This document shows, in pieces, positions 25,133-38,596 of a stretch of 64,000 nucleotides of DNA; the stretch's first letter is position 1, and the number at the start of each line of letters is the position of its first letter. Origin of the DNA: Amyelois transitella (Eukaryota > Arthropoda > Insecta > Lepidoptera > Pyralidae); NCBI RefSeq assembly GCF_032362555.1, contig NC_083505.1, positions 9,477,501-9,541,500 of the forward strand, read 5' to 3'. The notes beneath the pieces were generated by a model. It did not search any database. It was not told the DNA's origin and was given only the letters and a program-made list of their open reading frames with translations. Made by a program: the position numbers and the translations under genes.

Positions 25133-25430
25133 TAACATTTTCTCGAAGTTTGAATTAAATCACGTTTCGTCCGCAATTGATTTCCTAAAACTCGGCATAT
25201 TTTGATGTATAATGTTGTTCTTATTTTAGTCTCAACTAGCATTGTTTGTATACGTGTCTCATATTTTATCTAATTATACCAGAATTTCAGTTCTAAAATT
25301 CAGATTCTAAAATTAGAATCTGAAACTCTGTCAACAATGTCCATAAACGATTAATGATGATTTGAGTGCAGTCATTTCAAGTCAATTTCGATCGAAACGT
25401 GATTAAATTCAAACCTCGAGAAAACGTTGA
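25133..25430. mobile_element. Long-inverted-repeat MITE
   Basis: The two ends are inverted copies of about 47 bases with few mismatches. The left reads 'acattttctcgaagtttgaa', then 'atcacgtttcg' and 'caattga'. The right is the complement of 'acgttttctcgaggtttgaa', then 'atcacgtttcg' and 'aaattga'. The interior has no coding frame and holds a further palindrome (25299-25324). I could not see a clear target duplication, so the superfamily is open. Confidence 0.72.
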
Positions 25431-27195
25431 TGCATGATTGCATTACACAATTAATGTGTATATTTATTTGAGTAAACTTTGAAAATTAAAACGTATAGTG
25501 ATACATTTTCTACTTCAAAATTCCCTAAGAAAAGATATCAACGCGCGCTATTCAAAAGATAGTTCAGTATTTATTATTACGTGCTAAATATCAACACTTA
25601 AACTTTTTTGACAAACAAAGAAACTGTTTTTATGTTTTGATTGTGCTTTTTTAGGTTTTGATTTAATATTGGAACAGGAATATAATTTGAAAATAACGCG
25701 AAAGTAAATGACTCTTTAAAGGAAGTGATTTTATACCGACTCCGACCACAAATGATATTAATACCTATACAAAGGTCAGGTAGGAGTACCGTAGTAGTAA
25801 ATTAGGTTATATGGGAATATATATTTAAAAAATCAATAAATAATTTAAAAAAAAACATAAGATAATCTTTAAAACATAATAGAAATATTTTGCCTTTTAT
25901 GTTATATTTTATCTTCATTCCCTTTTACGTATTATGCATCTCACTCTATTTATAATTAGCCTAAATTCAACTGATCCCATCTTATCGAGGTCCGTGCGTG
26001 TATAATCGTCGTTTTGGCGCATTCAATTAAATGTGACCCACTACTGTGAGCCGGCCTCGCCGAGCAACGTACAGACAAAACAGATGACTCTATTACACCT
26101 CTTTCGGACGACCTACCCGATATTTACTACAATAGTATTCAGCTACGTGATCGAAAAAGCGAATTGAGGACACGTTTACATTGACACCTATTTAACTTTA
26201 AAAATAAATGTGTTTCGTAAATCTCTATAAAAATGTATTTACGGAAAAATAACTAGACGAAGAATTAACTAGAAATCTACCTAATTTAAGCCATGTGGGA
26301 TTTTATCTAAAACATTTATGAACACATTCAACGTGTTCAGTTTACACGAGCCCACTGTTGAACACCTCCTTTACATACCTACGGTTCTATGCTAAGTTTT
26401 ATTTTAGAAGATACTTACCTCTGCGTGTTACCGGTTGCACCCTCCGGGTCCGCCATTAGTAGGTACTTACCCTTCAAGCGAAATAAAGATACCTCTATTT
26501 TATAAGTACTAAAGATATGTTAAGCCAGCGGTAATATAGGCTGTTAAACATAACTGCAACTTAGAGTAATGCCTAGTGCTTAACGTGTATAATTTAGATA
26601 GTAAATCTATAAACTGGTACGATAAGTTTCTCATAAACATTTAATGATCAAGAAATAGATAACTATTGAAGAATTATTATTAACTACTTACTTCACATAT
26701 GTATGGTTTAAATTTATGTATTTTATGACAGTATTTTATTAATATTTAATTCAATAATGATGATTCAAGTTTCGGTTTTAGACTTACCAAACATACGCAA
26801 TCATTTAACGCTAACTACGTTCTGTTATCTGTAATCATTTACCCCTCAACAGTCCAACTGAACAAAGTTTTTACTTACTTTTGTACTTAAGATAATTTAC
26901 AAAAAAATAATTTAAAAAAATGTGCCATCCATGTTATTATTGGGCGTTTTAACAGGGTGAAACTTTATATAAAATATTCAATTTCTCCTTTCACGAATAA
27001 CATTGTTCGCCCACGCGTTTGATTTGCATTCGGTGAGTTCAAAGATTTGATACACATGATTTCGATTACTATTGATAGCTCATTATTATCATTTAAATGT
27101 CTTTTAAACAAAAATAAAATGTAGTTATAGCAAAGGTTATTATTTATGACATCTTTTATTTTATTTTGCTTTTATTTCTCATGACTAGAAATTAA

Positions 27196-27450
27196 TTTTT
27201 GTGCTGTGTGGTTCTCGGCATCAACAAAAAAAATAATAGGGCCACTCCATGTCTTCCTGTGAATGTCGTAAAAGACGACTAAGGGATAATGGCCACAAAA
27301 GCATACCCAAAGAGGGTTGACATCAGACAGGCGGCCGGTCATAAAACTGAAGCCAAAATTTTCCAGTATGATTAGTGAAAAACTAACATATTGTGCCGAC
27401 CCCGCGTAAAATGTGAGAAAAGGTAACGACAAAGAAGTAGTAGACTAAAA
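27196..27450 (+). repeat. Family A 5' fragment joined to another dispersed repeat
   Basis: Starts with family A ('gtgctgtgtggttctcggca', 'atgtcgtaaaagacgactaa'), then at about 27290 switches to a different repeat ending 'gccgaccccgcgtaaaatgt' and 'gagaaaaggtaacgacaaag'. The junction could be an insertion or a composite family. Confidence 0.55.
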
Positions 27451-28567
27451 ATTCATTTTTAAATGTATTTTTCTACAAGAATATAGATATGTATAAATCT
27501 TTATTCCTTCTGCTATGTATCAGAGTCTGTTCAGCCAATCCGGCGTTTTAATTGAAAAATAAGCAGAAATAATATATGTAAAAAAGTGCAATTTAAAAGA
27601 TGTGATAGTGTCTACCAATACAAACAAACAAACTACTGACTCGCATTGACATCGTCTATCATAGCTACGAAAGTTGTGACAAAAAAGTTCTCAATCTACT
27701 TATCTGATTAAATTCTCATCACATAAAAACCATATTAGATACTCGAATCCAATGTTAATTTTCTTCTTTCTGCTCGCTGAACTTTAGCATATGAGTACCG
27801 CTATCTAAATGACACGTTCATGGCTTGATGACCCGGGTAATCTGAGACACACTGAATGAAATTGCAATTATAATCCGTAATTATAGTAAAAAATATTTTT
27901 TAACATTGCAAATATTATTCTTGCAAGCATCTTATACTCGGTTTTACCGAAAATTTTGTCATTTTTTTAAATTTTACATTAAAAAAAATTAGACCGCTAT
28001 TCATACTTCAATTGTTTTTATAGCAAAGCATTATCTTTCTACTTGCTCCATCTGCCTTCGTCCCTCTTCATAGTCATTCTGTATTTGACTTGATGTCCTA
28101 TCCTCACATTCATCCTCTTACAAACAACACTTCATGCCGTCGATACCTAACTTAGTATATATACACGTACAATCATCAGCAGAGAAACTCGGCCCCCTAT
28201 GGTTTGTATGAACAAAGTCATTTTTATCTGCAGGCGACTATACAAAGCGACAATGAAAGGCATATCGCGCTGCAGCGGGTAACAGTTGTAACGGGCGTGG
28301 TAAATTGCCAATAAAGCTGTAACAGTTTACGGTTTGCAGCAGGAAGAGTGCCGTCAGGGTTGATTACAGCGTCAAATGCACCACTATCCACACTTATTAA
28401 TTACCAGCTTTGGTCCGGGTATTAAATAACCGGGTAAAAATATCGAAAAAACAATAAACTTCTTTGCACGTTACTTCTAGTCTATCTGTGTGTGGAATAT
28501 CGTTAAAATCAATTGAAGTTTTGCGTTTGGAAGTTACATACGTTACGAACAAAATTTGCTTCCTCTT

Positions 28568-28750
28568 AGAATCGTAATACTATTATTCAGCCATACAACT
28601 GAAGGTGGCATTTCAGTCTTTCTGATACCGTTGGCTCAGTTTAATGATTTATTAATAAGGTTAATTTTAATGTTTATCACGTCTTACGGGGTAAACTGGA
28701 CCAACAGTAGGTAGGTAGCGAATAGACTGAAAAGCCACATATGTATGCTT
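28568..28750. repeat. Two opposed family A fragments
   Basis: A plus-orientated piece (28590-28638: 'cagccatacaactgaaggtg') is followed by a minus-orientated piece (28675-28742: 'atcacgtcttacggggta'). Both are diverged. Confidence 0.45.
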
Positions 28751-29004
28751 ACTCTTTATACTAGAACAAAGGCCGAATGCAGTAGACCGAACCGGACTAA
28801 GAACAGAAAGAAAAGTCTGAAAGATTACCCCGGACCCGAATCATTGTGGCAGAGAGTACAACTGGCACACGCAAAGATGAGATAAAATGAATTTCTTCAA
28901 CGATTTTTTTAATCCCTTTGTCACAGCTAGTGTCACAAGTAAACTTTTTTTATGAGATCATCGCAAGCTACGTACTTATAAATATAACAAAAAATAATAC
29001 ATTG

Positions 29005-29135
29005 CGCCGATCTTAAATTCAATTCAATTCTATCATTGAGCCAAGCAGCTGAACGTGGCATATCAGTCTTTACAAGACTGTTGGCTCTGTCTACTCCGCG
29101 GGGGATATAGACATAATTAAATGAATGTACCTATG
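29005..29135 (+). repeat. 3' part of dispersed repeat family A
   Basis: Begins at 'attcaattctatcattgagc', then 'cagctgaacgtggcatatca' and 'ttggctctgtctactccgcg', and ends 'gggatatagacataattaaa'. 5'-truncated. Confidence 0.75.
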
Positions 29136-30896
29136 AATGTATTTATTTTTGGTTGACCTTAAAAAGTATGTGTGTGGGTGAATGTGGATATGGATATCAG
29201 CTTTTACGAAAATGGAAGGCTTAGATAATGTTTTGGACATTATCATAAAATTAACCAGTCGAGACCTTACTGGGCTAAGGCACACTTTTACACAAAAATC
29301 ACAGTTATAACGAAGAATGTATTCACCTTACAAGGTACGGTCACCGACCCTAGATCATCAGGGGTCCTGCCGACCTACTCTGCCTCCATGTTTACACCTA
29401 CCAGATTTATGCTAGAAACGCATAATGCATGCGATATCAACGGTACAATCTTGTCCTAATGCGAGGTGTGTTCTTTTTTGTAGAAGGAGTATAAGTAGCA
29501 TATTGTTATTTTCCGATAGGTCAAGTCAACCTACATTTTGTATTAATATTACTTAGGTAGCATTCTTATCTTCGCAAAATCAAGTGGGTTTCGGAGTTAG
29601 GCAATTTAAACCTAATAAAAGTAATCAAATGAATCACATCGTTATATTACTTAGCTACTTCACACTCTTTACAATGCCTACCTTAACAATAAGACGAGTA
29701 GCATGATTTGCAGTAATAAGTTACGGAGCTATCAATAGCTATATCAAAAACGTAATTATCAGCTAATTATCTCGACGTTCTAGCCAAACTCGTTCAGTGA
29801 AAGTAAGTTTCACACATGGCCCATTTGGCATGTAACAAGAGTAAAACGATCACGTGTTTTCGTGTGACATTTTACATTTCACTCATTAGTCGCAATCGCA
29901 AGTGATGTACTTACTTATTTATTGAGTGCGGTGTGAGGGTTATTAGAGCGGCCGGTCCCACCACAGAGAAATGCGTTACCGTCATACATAGAAATGTAAC
30001 CTCGGGTGGTAACAATCTCAAAGTGATCGCAGTCACAGGTCGCAGCTAATAACGACACTAAAACATGTAAGCCAAATTATTTCATGTCCCTCCATTAGGA
30101 GAGGGTTTAATGTAGTTGCATGTGTGTGAGTCACTTATTTATGGTGACAGCAAGGGTTTAATAATGCTGCCAAAAATAATAACTCGATAATAAATCTGAA
30201 TTTTTAATAGACTATCAACTATTATTTAGATAACAGGTAAATGTACCTACCTAATTGATTTTGCCAAGCCTAAGAAAAATCACAATCCCGTCTCGTCGTC
30301 GTCTGACATTACAAAAAGCCATAATTTACACATAAGTACCTCCATAACAATATCTAGTAGAACTAGTGACTTCTGTTTTTGTTGAATTTGCGGAATCCCA
30401 TCAATCATATGGTAAGTGCATATGTAACATTATGCTCTCAAAATAACATAATAATAATAGAAAAACAGTTAGCTATTTATAGTTAAGTAGGTATATGTTT
30501 TGATTTCTAAGTGTAGGTACCTAATTTAACCTATCATATAAATCGTAATCTAATTAAAAGTTAATAAAAAACTAAATATTATAATTTGTGTCACTCATAA
30601 AAATAATAAATATTTATTTTCTATCTCTATCTATGAGCAATATTTTTTGGTAAAAGTAATAATTCGATTTTATATGCAATACAAAACTACACAACTTAGC
30701 TGATTTTCTTCACTACTTACCGATTCGACAACCTACCCTTCCCTTGTGGTAAATTGTTCTTTACTTTCTTCAAAGGCCGGGCTTTTATAAATATTATATT
30801 CATGATAAGCTCTAATTAAAAAGTAATCAGAGCATTGAATGTAGTACACTATTCATAACCTATAACGCGTTAACCTAAGGCTACTTAATAAATAAA

Positions 30897-30932
30897 GGTA
30901 GGTAAATATCCAGCCTCGGATATTTACCTACC
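30897..30932. repeat. Perfect hairpin, 15-bp stem
   Basis: GGTAGGTAAATATCC (30897-30911) and its exact complement (30918-30932) flank a 6-base loop. Confidence 0.8.
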
Positions 30933-31057
30933 TATTATTTAATTTAAATCCATACAACTCATAATAACGATGGAATGGCGATAGTCAATTTCTGTCTAAT
31001 CTTCCTCCTTTCCTCTCATGGTTTATACGTCGGACTGATTTTTCAAAATCTTAGACT

Positions 31058-31300
31058 ACACATTCAATTCAATTCAAATACCTTTTTTGCTGACTTACAG
31101 ATTTACATATACAACTGTTATAATAAAAACACATCAGTCATCAGCGTGTCTTTTAGACACAAAGGCCTCCTCCAGATCTTTCCACTTTTTCCGGTACCAT
31201 GTGAGTCTCACCCACAAGGCACCTGCGGTATGACGTATACTATCTGCCTATCTCCTTCTCTGTCGACCTCTCCTTCTCACTGTTCCACATCCTTATAGAT
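31058..31300 (-). mobile_element. 3' end of a LINE retrotransposon (RTE-like)
   Basis: On the minus strand, about 31140-31235 reads AGALWVRLTWYRKKWKDLEE, then AFVSKRHADD and a stop. From memory this matches the C-terminal end of insect RTE-type reverse transcriptase proteins (pattern W...A..R..W..LEEAF). After the stop a short 3'UTR ends in a run of TTGAA-type units (about 31060-31075), a usual LINE tail. The copy is severely 5'-truncated. Confidence 0.6.
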
Positions 31301-34300
31301 TACACATATGCTACTTGAAATTCCCACGTGAGCAAACCCGCGACAGCTAGTATTAAAATAAAGTAAAAAAATATTGCATTTGAATGTAGGTATCTAACCT
31401 TTTTAAATTCCTCTACTTGACCTGTGTGCCTTTGGCAATCTTAAGCCCTTCTGACAACGGTGTTTCCTTTTACGTAGCTCTATTATTTGTGTGCCCTGGT
31501 ATGCAAGCCTTCGAGCGACCCAGTTTTTTCCTAATACCTAACATACATACATACAATGTACCTACAGACACCGGGGTGGACAGAACCAAGTGCCGTGAAC
31601 GACTCGGCACCAATACCTAACGTTTTTGAAAATGCAACTAAACGACGCTACAGGCCGACAAAAATGAAAATAGTAATGTCGGAAAACGGACCCCAGGCTC
31701 CAAAACATAGCTGGTGTTGCTGAAAACTAGCAAATATGAGAAAGAAAAATTAGTCTAGGTACATTAGCCACAAAATGTCATAAGGTTTATTAGTACTAGG
31801 TAGGTACTGTTCAATATCAAGATCACAACTGATATTGACCCAATTACATGTGATCTTCGATACAATAACGATGGACCGTATCTTATCCAGTCCATGTCAT
31901 GTAAACAATGAACATAATGACGACCAGCCGACGTCATTTGAATAGGCTCGCGGGATCCTCGCATGGAATAAAGATTGTGCAGAATTAGGTATTACTACTA
32001 CAATATATTTGCTTATTAATAACATCAAAGGTGAAATATTTTGCCATTAAATACTTTTTTATACCAATCTTAATTTATAATATCTTTAAGTTTTAAAAAT
32101 TGAAGCTTGATCAACCAACACCATATTACATTTAAGTGTTCTAGAGAAAGAAAGCAACAACGGAAGATGGGCGGAAGTTCAGCAAGGTGCATGTTTCAGT
32201 TCAGCAGCAACATGTGGCTAAGACAAAGGTGTAGTATTTAAAGCTGGAATGAAACATAAGGTGAGTGAGACACACAGAATACAAAGGTTACGTGTTATCT
32301 GTGTATTCTATGGTGAGACATTACTACAGTGAACTACCACAGACATGCGTTGCAACTCTTGCTTGCTCTTGTCCTAATTGCCCAAAGAAAAAGCGCGCAA
32401 TAGCCATCAGACAAATCTTGTACTTTATTAACAACGATGTAATAAAAAATAATGGTTTTGCCAATCGACAACAACAGCACAAATTTACTGGTCTTCAAAT
32501 ACGACTAGTTATTACGAGTAAATCTTCTCTACGCTTATTATTCTATATCACTGCTTTGTCCACCAAAGCTAATTTGACCGAAGCTATCTCGAAGATGGCG
32601 CGATAAAGTGTGCAGATGGAACCGCGTCCCCGCTGCGGTTGCGATCCGTGACACAGATAACGTTGGTTTAACGTCTCCTGCCAGTTTTAAATATGTCACA
32701 GGCATTCAACATGCTAACGATGCTATTCATACAACCGTTATGGTGTCTAACATCGAATGTTAAGAGATAGGGATGCTTTTGCGTGCGGTTGATGCATAAA
32801 GCTACCGTTAAGGTTATGGCTGTTATGTGGGAAAAGTGTGAAATATTGATAGTTTGCGGTAAGCGAGCATTGTTGTGCGATGCCGGACGATTGCGCAAAC
32901 GCAGAGCGTGCGACAGATTCCACGGCTCCCGTTAGCAGGTTGTCTCTGAATACGTAATTAGTGTGAGCCTGAATTGCATTGTATCAGGTAACATGCATTC
33001 ATTCGTTCATATAACGTATTCGCGCGCCTCCATTTCTTCAACTTAGACATGAAGTAAAGGACAGTAAATATCGAGAGCACCAAAAGACGAGACAAGAAGT
33101 AAGTTTTACTGTCTGAGATCAGCAATAATACCTAATCCTCAAATACTTGAGCTTCGGTTAGACGCCTATTGTAGTCCAACAGACTGCTGCAGTTGAATTA
33201 GATAATACGTGATTTTATTTAATATTTTATCAAAGGTATTATTTGATACCTATTTTAGTAGGTCGATGCTTGATAAGATTTTACACACTTTCTCAGATGC
33301 AGCGATATAAAAAAATCAAAGCTTTGTTGAATATCTTAAGAGCATGCAATCGCAAACCAGCCCAATAAGCATTTCCACGTGACGTTCACAAGTAGAATAA
33401 TTTTCGAGTTAGCGCAGTAAAAGTGTTTCAAATCAACTGTTATTTCTGAGATTTGTTTAGTCACTACACATAATGGAATATAAGACCAAGAATAAAGAAA
33501 ATGCCATAACTTATTACATATTTAAGTTATTATTAAATAGTAATGTTTCGTGATTATAATGAAAACTTGACCGTTTTTTAATCTGTTGGGTCTTACCTGG
33601 GAAAAGAGAAATGACTAAGCTTTTGTCAAAGAAACAATATTATTTGCTTTTGTTTCAAGAATTGAGAGTCGTGTCGGGTCATCGCCGTCCGTACAGGCGC
33701 GTGACAAACTTTGTTGAGTCAGTTTTCAATTTCAATCAAAAATATATTTTTTAGTTGCCAACAATAGGTGCCTACTCTTCAGCGTTAACTAGAACTAGAA
33801 GTAGAGTAGGTAAGTGTTGGAACGAGAGAGCAATTAAAACTAAGACTAGCAATATTATGTTCAGCCACACGCAAAACTATTTCGACCATTTACTCTGAAC
33901 GTGAGTTCAGAAATGTAGACATTATACATAGGTACAATGGACACACTATATATTCTCATAGGAACGAGGTTGATATTTTTTATGACATGTTAATAATAGT
34001 TATTACTATATTTTCAGTCATTAATGGCAGGGGGTCAAATTGTTTTTAATAAATTTGGCTTGATGTAAAGAACCAGATACTCCTCCGAAAGATTCCGATA
34101 TAAGATATATAAAATACATACTACAATTATTGAACGAGGCATCACGAGGGCTTTCGTATCGTCAAACGTCGTGAAGACTCGCAATTTTAAAACCTTTCGA
34201 ATGATACCTAGCCAGTGTTGGTACTAAGTTCATCTCTAGATTTTTCGAATTCCTATCCAAGTAAGTAGGTACTTATTATTATTTTTTAATATATTTTATA

Positions 34301-34557
34301 CCTATGCGTCTCAATATCTGGGTCTTAGTATTATAGATAACGACTAAAAAAGATAAGTAATTACAGCAGTTCACTGATCTTAGCCGATGTTGTCAGGTTA
34401 ATGTCCTAAATTTTGTAAACCAAAACTGAAAATCTTTATGTTCGCTTACTCATTTTTAGTAAAATGTAAAAAGATATTTGTATGTCATACGAGTTAACAG
34501 ATTAAAAAAATCAGTTAAATGAGAAAATCAAAGTTTTTGTGGATAGTTTCATTTGAA

Positions 34558-34934
34558 GACATTAGTTTCAGCAAGTTTCAGTTATAACTAAAACTTAATT
34601 TTCTTCATTTCCTAATGTACTTAGTCTGTTTCTGCAAACTCTGATCTAAGGATTAAGATTTTTTCCTGGGTTATAATTAATGGGTACCTTCTTATTTACC
34701 TATACTAAAAGCACTAATTTAGCTGCTTAAAATATTGCATGTAGACATTAGTTTCAGCAAGTTTCAGTTTATACTTAACTAAAACTTAATTTTCTTCATT
34801 TCCTAATGTACTTAGTCTGTTTCTGCAAACTCTGATCTAAGGATTAAGATTTTTTCCTGGGTTATAATTAATGGGTACCTTCTTATTTACCTATACTAAA
34901 AGCACTAATTTGGCTGCTTAAAATATTGCATGTA
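34558..34934. repeat. Tandem duplication of a 186-bp unit
   Basis: Copy 1 is 34558-34743 and copy 2 is 34744-34934, both starting 'gacattagtttcagcaag' and ending 'aaaatattgcatgta'. They differ only by a small change near 'gttataacta' versus 'gtttatacttaacta' and one A/G near the end. Such high identity implies a recent event. Confidence 0.92.
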
Positions 34935-35987
34935 TATTACAGGAAACAATTATCACGAGACCGAAGCCGAGGGCGAGTGCTACTAGGACGGTTCATGAAT
35001 AAAACATTTTGGCCATGGCCATATTACTTGAAAATTAACCGACTGAAACGCTTACCATCATCCGGATCAATTTCAGCAATAGGAGACACGGAAGTTATTC
35101 GCAAAATAAATCCAATTAAAAAGAAATTCGCGCGACACAACATTATGCAAAAACCACATACATTTAGTTTTTATTTTTAATTAAACAGAGCACTTGCTTT
35201 TTTAAATTAGTTTTTTAATTGTGTCGTTAACGTATTCGCGATCGCGCGAAAGTTGCGGTCGCTGTTACGTGCGCGGGCGCCGCTGTGCTCTACTCGACTA
35301 ACAGTGGTAAAATGTATCTACTGAAGAGACAGGGCTCTTTTGCTTGGACAGTTATTATGTGCCTCCGGCCGTGGTTGAAAGGATTTGGAGTTCAAAACAC
35401 AGCATTTACGGAAATAACGAGCCCAAATAAAAATAACAATAAAGTAGAACAATAAGGTTTTATTTTTTAAATGATTCATTACTGATCGCAAGTCCCTGCG
35501 ACGTGAAATATTTCGACAAATTTTAAACGGACTTTTGACGGCATATGCTGAAGAACTAAGACGACCAAACCATGAGAAGTAATAAGATAAGGACGAAGAT
35601 GTCACATTTAAGAGTTACCTAGTAATTTTTATAATTATTTAGACAGAGATTAAACTATACGCGATTTCATGCAATTAGGTAAAAAAAGCGTTATCTGTTG
35701 ACCCTGATGAAACGGAAATCCACATCAAGCTGTTTATATAATTTCATACAAGAGTCGCAGATCGCTTCGGCATCTCAAATCCGACGTTATTATGTTTACT
35801 AACAAAATTGCCGATGTTACCGCGCCTGCGCCCTAGTTGGGTCCGACGTTCCCCAAACTAAACCCACCCTTATCGCCACGCACAACTTGCAGTGCAAAAA
35901 TAAATCCAAACATATGGTTATATTGTTGTCGAAAAAATCCTTTTATAACCTTTGAAGGATATCAGTGAATAACACACAAACACAGCA

Positions 35988-38174
35988 ATGGGCAACCAGT
36001 TCAAGAATGTTGCTGTTATAGCCTGCCTGAAGACGTTTTTGTTTATATTCAATATCGTCTTTTGGGTAAGTGATATTTCTTTATTCAATGATTTATCGTT
36101 TAAAATATTAATTTATTTTCGATAAAATCTCTATTCATTAGCATAAAAAAAACAAACGCAGCAATTTTGGTTCATCATTAACTAACTAACGAATTATTAA
36201 CTAATATTGAATCTGAACGTATCTACTAAATAACAATTTTCCGCAAGGAACTATATTTGTCATTATAACAATAATGACCAAAATTGGGACCTTTAGATCC
36301 AAAACTTACCATTAATCCTTTGTTACAGATCACAGGGCTGCTGCTGCTCACAGTGGGTCTCTGGGCGGAGTTCGACCTCTACAAATACATGGAGCTATCC
36401 CCGGAATTCTCCGGGACAGCGCCACACGTCATGATCGGGATCGCAGGGTTAATCGTACTCATCAGCTCGATTGCCTTCTCTTGCATCATAAAGGGACAAC
36501 CAGTTCTTTTGTATATTGTAAGTCTAATTTTGATTTCAACTGAAGAATTTGGAATAAATTGTACCTATAAGTATTTTCCCGGTTACATCTCCTCCCTTAA
36601 GCCCGTGGTCTACATATGACCACAATCGACAATATACATACTTACTTTGGTAATAAAAAGAAATAAACTGGAAAAATGGCAAACCTACTTAAGTAATTAA
36701 AATCACCTAATAGCTATAAAAAGTTAACATTAATAGTGAGAAACACTTTCAGTATGGCGGTTTCCTAGCCTGCATTTTCATGATGGACGCAGGCGTCGGC
36801 GCTTCTGTGGCGTGTTACAAGGACACCTATGCTAAAGGTCTTTACGACGGCCTTACTCAGACTGTCATCACCTACAATCCACATAAAGCTAACTTCGATT
36901 TTGCTCAATCCACGGTGAGAAAATATACATTGTATTATTATATATTCCTACTCCTCTTATCCTTAAAAGTACCTAGTTAATATGTAGAAAACATGAATCT
37001 TCATCCTCCTGTTTTAGCCTGGTTATGTCTTCACCTCTCTGAAGAAGAGGCGAAGGTGCGTATATAATCACTATCTGGATTGGGTTAGACAGGTTTTGAC
37101 AAGAAACTCTAGTCTATTCTCCCCTAATCTTCGCAGGAAAACCTAGCAAATATTGGATCATGGTTACACATCCAGTATTCTGAATGTGCACGTGCATATA
37201 AAAGTATAGGGTTTGTAATGGATTTGAATTTTTGTGTAAATTCCGGCGTAATTTTCATGATAAGTACTGACAGCTTAGCTTCTCTTTGGCTTTCGAGTAT
37301 CATGCTAATTTATTGTTCGAATTAATATTTGCCTATTTTTTTTAAAGCTACACTGCTGTGGCGTGTCTAACTACACTGACTGGATGAAGATGTCTCCACA
37401 GCGAGTCGTTCCAATCTCCTGCTGCATAGACCCGAACAACTGCATCACGGCTAACTATGGGGATATTTATCAAAGAGTAAGACAAATATTAAATGAAGAA
37501 AAAAGTTATTACGTAGACCATATACGTACCTAAATGACTATAACTAAATGTGCTTGATAATTATGATAATAACATAGTATAATCACGTTGAAAAATACCT
37601 ATAGGATAAGGTTTGAAAAACGACATGCCTTCTTAATTTCAGATTATTGTGTTTTTTCTTTAATCCATGGGTTGATTATGTCATACAAATAATAAATTGA
37701 AAATCAAATAAAAACGTATCAATAACGAATAGGGCAGTTTTACATATCAAAACAACTTTGAATGGAACCCATGTGCTAGTTAGCTAGTAATATTAGTGTT
37801 AGCTAGTAATATAAGTTCAATGATAACGAAAAGAAAAACAGTTCCTCTAATACTCACTGAGTTTTGTTAGACCCATGCTTTGGTTTTAGTCCACTACTAT
37901 ATGTTTATACTTAGATATCGTGCCAGGCCGCCGCTATGTGTTGAGTAGGTACCCATGCGCCAGTCTAGGCTCATTCCTTCTTTTGTCTACTGCAGAAAAT
38001 TACCATTTTCTTTTGCAGGGTTGTTACGAGGTAATAGTGGACTACCTAGCGAGCAACATGGACGTTTTAATCGGCATCGCGATCGGCACTGCGTTGTTGC
38101 CGCTCATTGGAACTATATTGTCGTGCTGCCTCGCCAGCTACATCAAGAAATCCAAATACGACGTCATGAATTAA
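35988..38174 (+). CDS. Tetraspanin
   Basis: Four-pass membrane protein that organises other membrane proteins into microdomains. Five exons join in phase: 35988-36065, 36329-36517, 36753-36914, 37348-37476 and 38019-38174, giving 237 residues. TM1 spans VAVIACLKTFLFIFNIVFW into ITGLLLLTVGLW. TM2 is around MIGIAGLIVLISSIAFSCII, TM3 around LLYIYGGFLACIFMMDAGVG, and TM4 is IGIAIGTALLPLIGTILSCC. The large extracellular loop holds the defining CCG (LHCCGVSNYTDW), then PISCCID, NNC and RGC, enough cysteines for three disulphides. The tail SYIKKSKYDVMN could hold a tyrosine-based sorting signal, though the motif is incomplete. The start ATG is in good context (gcaATGG). Insects have dozens of tetraspanins and I cannot assign the subfamily. 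An AATAAA lies at 38207-38212. Confidence 0.93.
37010..37200 (+). repeat. Dispersed repeat family D copy in a tetraspanin intron
   Basis: 'tatctggattgggttagaca', 'ggttttgacaagaaactc', 'cgcaggaaaacctagc' and 'ggatcatggttacacatcc' follow the family order. It lies in intron 3. Confidence 0.55.
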
Positions 38175-38206
38175 TCTCTTTTTACCTAAAGGCCTAAAGA
38201 TATCGA

Positions 38207-38212
38207 AATAAA
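38207..38212 (+). promoter_or_regulatory. Polyadenylation signal AATAAA for the tetraspanin
   Basis: First AATAAA after the stop, 33 bases downstream of it. A short 3'UTR would fit the closely spaced convergent TFIIF beta gene. Confidence 0.55.
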
Positions 38213-38590
38213 ACCGTTACTCTTTATCCTGCAACTAGTGACATGGCGACGAATCAATAATCTCAATTCTTTATGACTGATTTTAAATACTTTACTGTAG
38301 ATGTTGACTTATCCATTGTATAAGGATTCTCGGCTACTCTTGATTGCCATTGTATTGTTGTATCTATTGATTGTATATTATTTTTATTATATTCAAAATA
38401 TATTGATGTTAAATGAAGCATTACAACTTTCTTTCAATCAAAAACTTGCTGTTACTAGAAATTTGTGAATGGGAAAAGGAATTATTTGGACATATTTACT
38501 ATTATTCAGCTTTCTGTGGTTGCCAAAACCAAATTGGTTCATTAGAAAGGTACTTATAAAAGAAATCTCAAGACATAATTTCATCAAGAA

Positions 38591-38596
38591 TTTATT
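38591..38596 (-). promoter_or_regulatory. Candidate polyadenylation signal for TFIIF beta
   Basis: TTTATT on the plus strand, AATAAA on the minus strand, about 340 bases past the TFIIF beta stop. Position and strand fit; use is unproven. Confidence 0.4.

Larger units (their letters stand above)
19034..35987. other. 17-kb gene-poor stretch
   Basis: I see no exon that can be joined to the FN3/ZP gene or to the tetraspanin. The open frames here are short and lack family features. Likely content: upstream introns or promoter of the FN3/ZP gene (minus strand) and the tetraspanin promoter (plus strand). Repeats listed separately fill part of it. Two CpG-richer patches stand out from the AT-rich background, at about 23740-23840 and 35220-35300; either could be a promoter or first exon. 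Confidence 0.55.

Noticed and set aside
30975-31298. 107-residue plus-strand frame
   Set aside because: It is antisense to the LINE tail at 31058-31300.
32265-32606. 113-residue open frame in the 17-kb gap
   Set aside because: Low-complexity composition, no motif, no splice context; expected by chance in a stretch this long.
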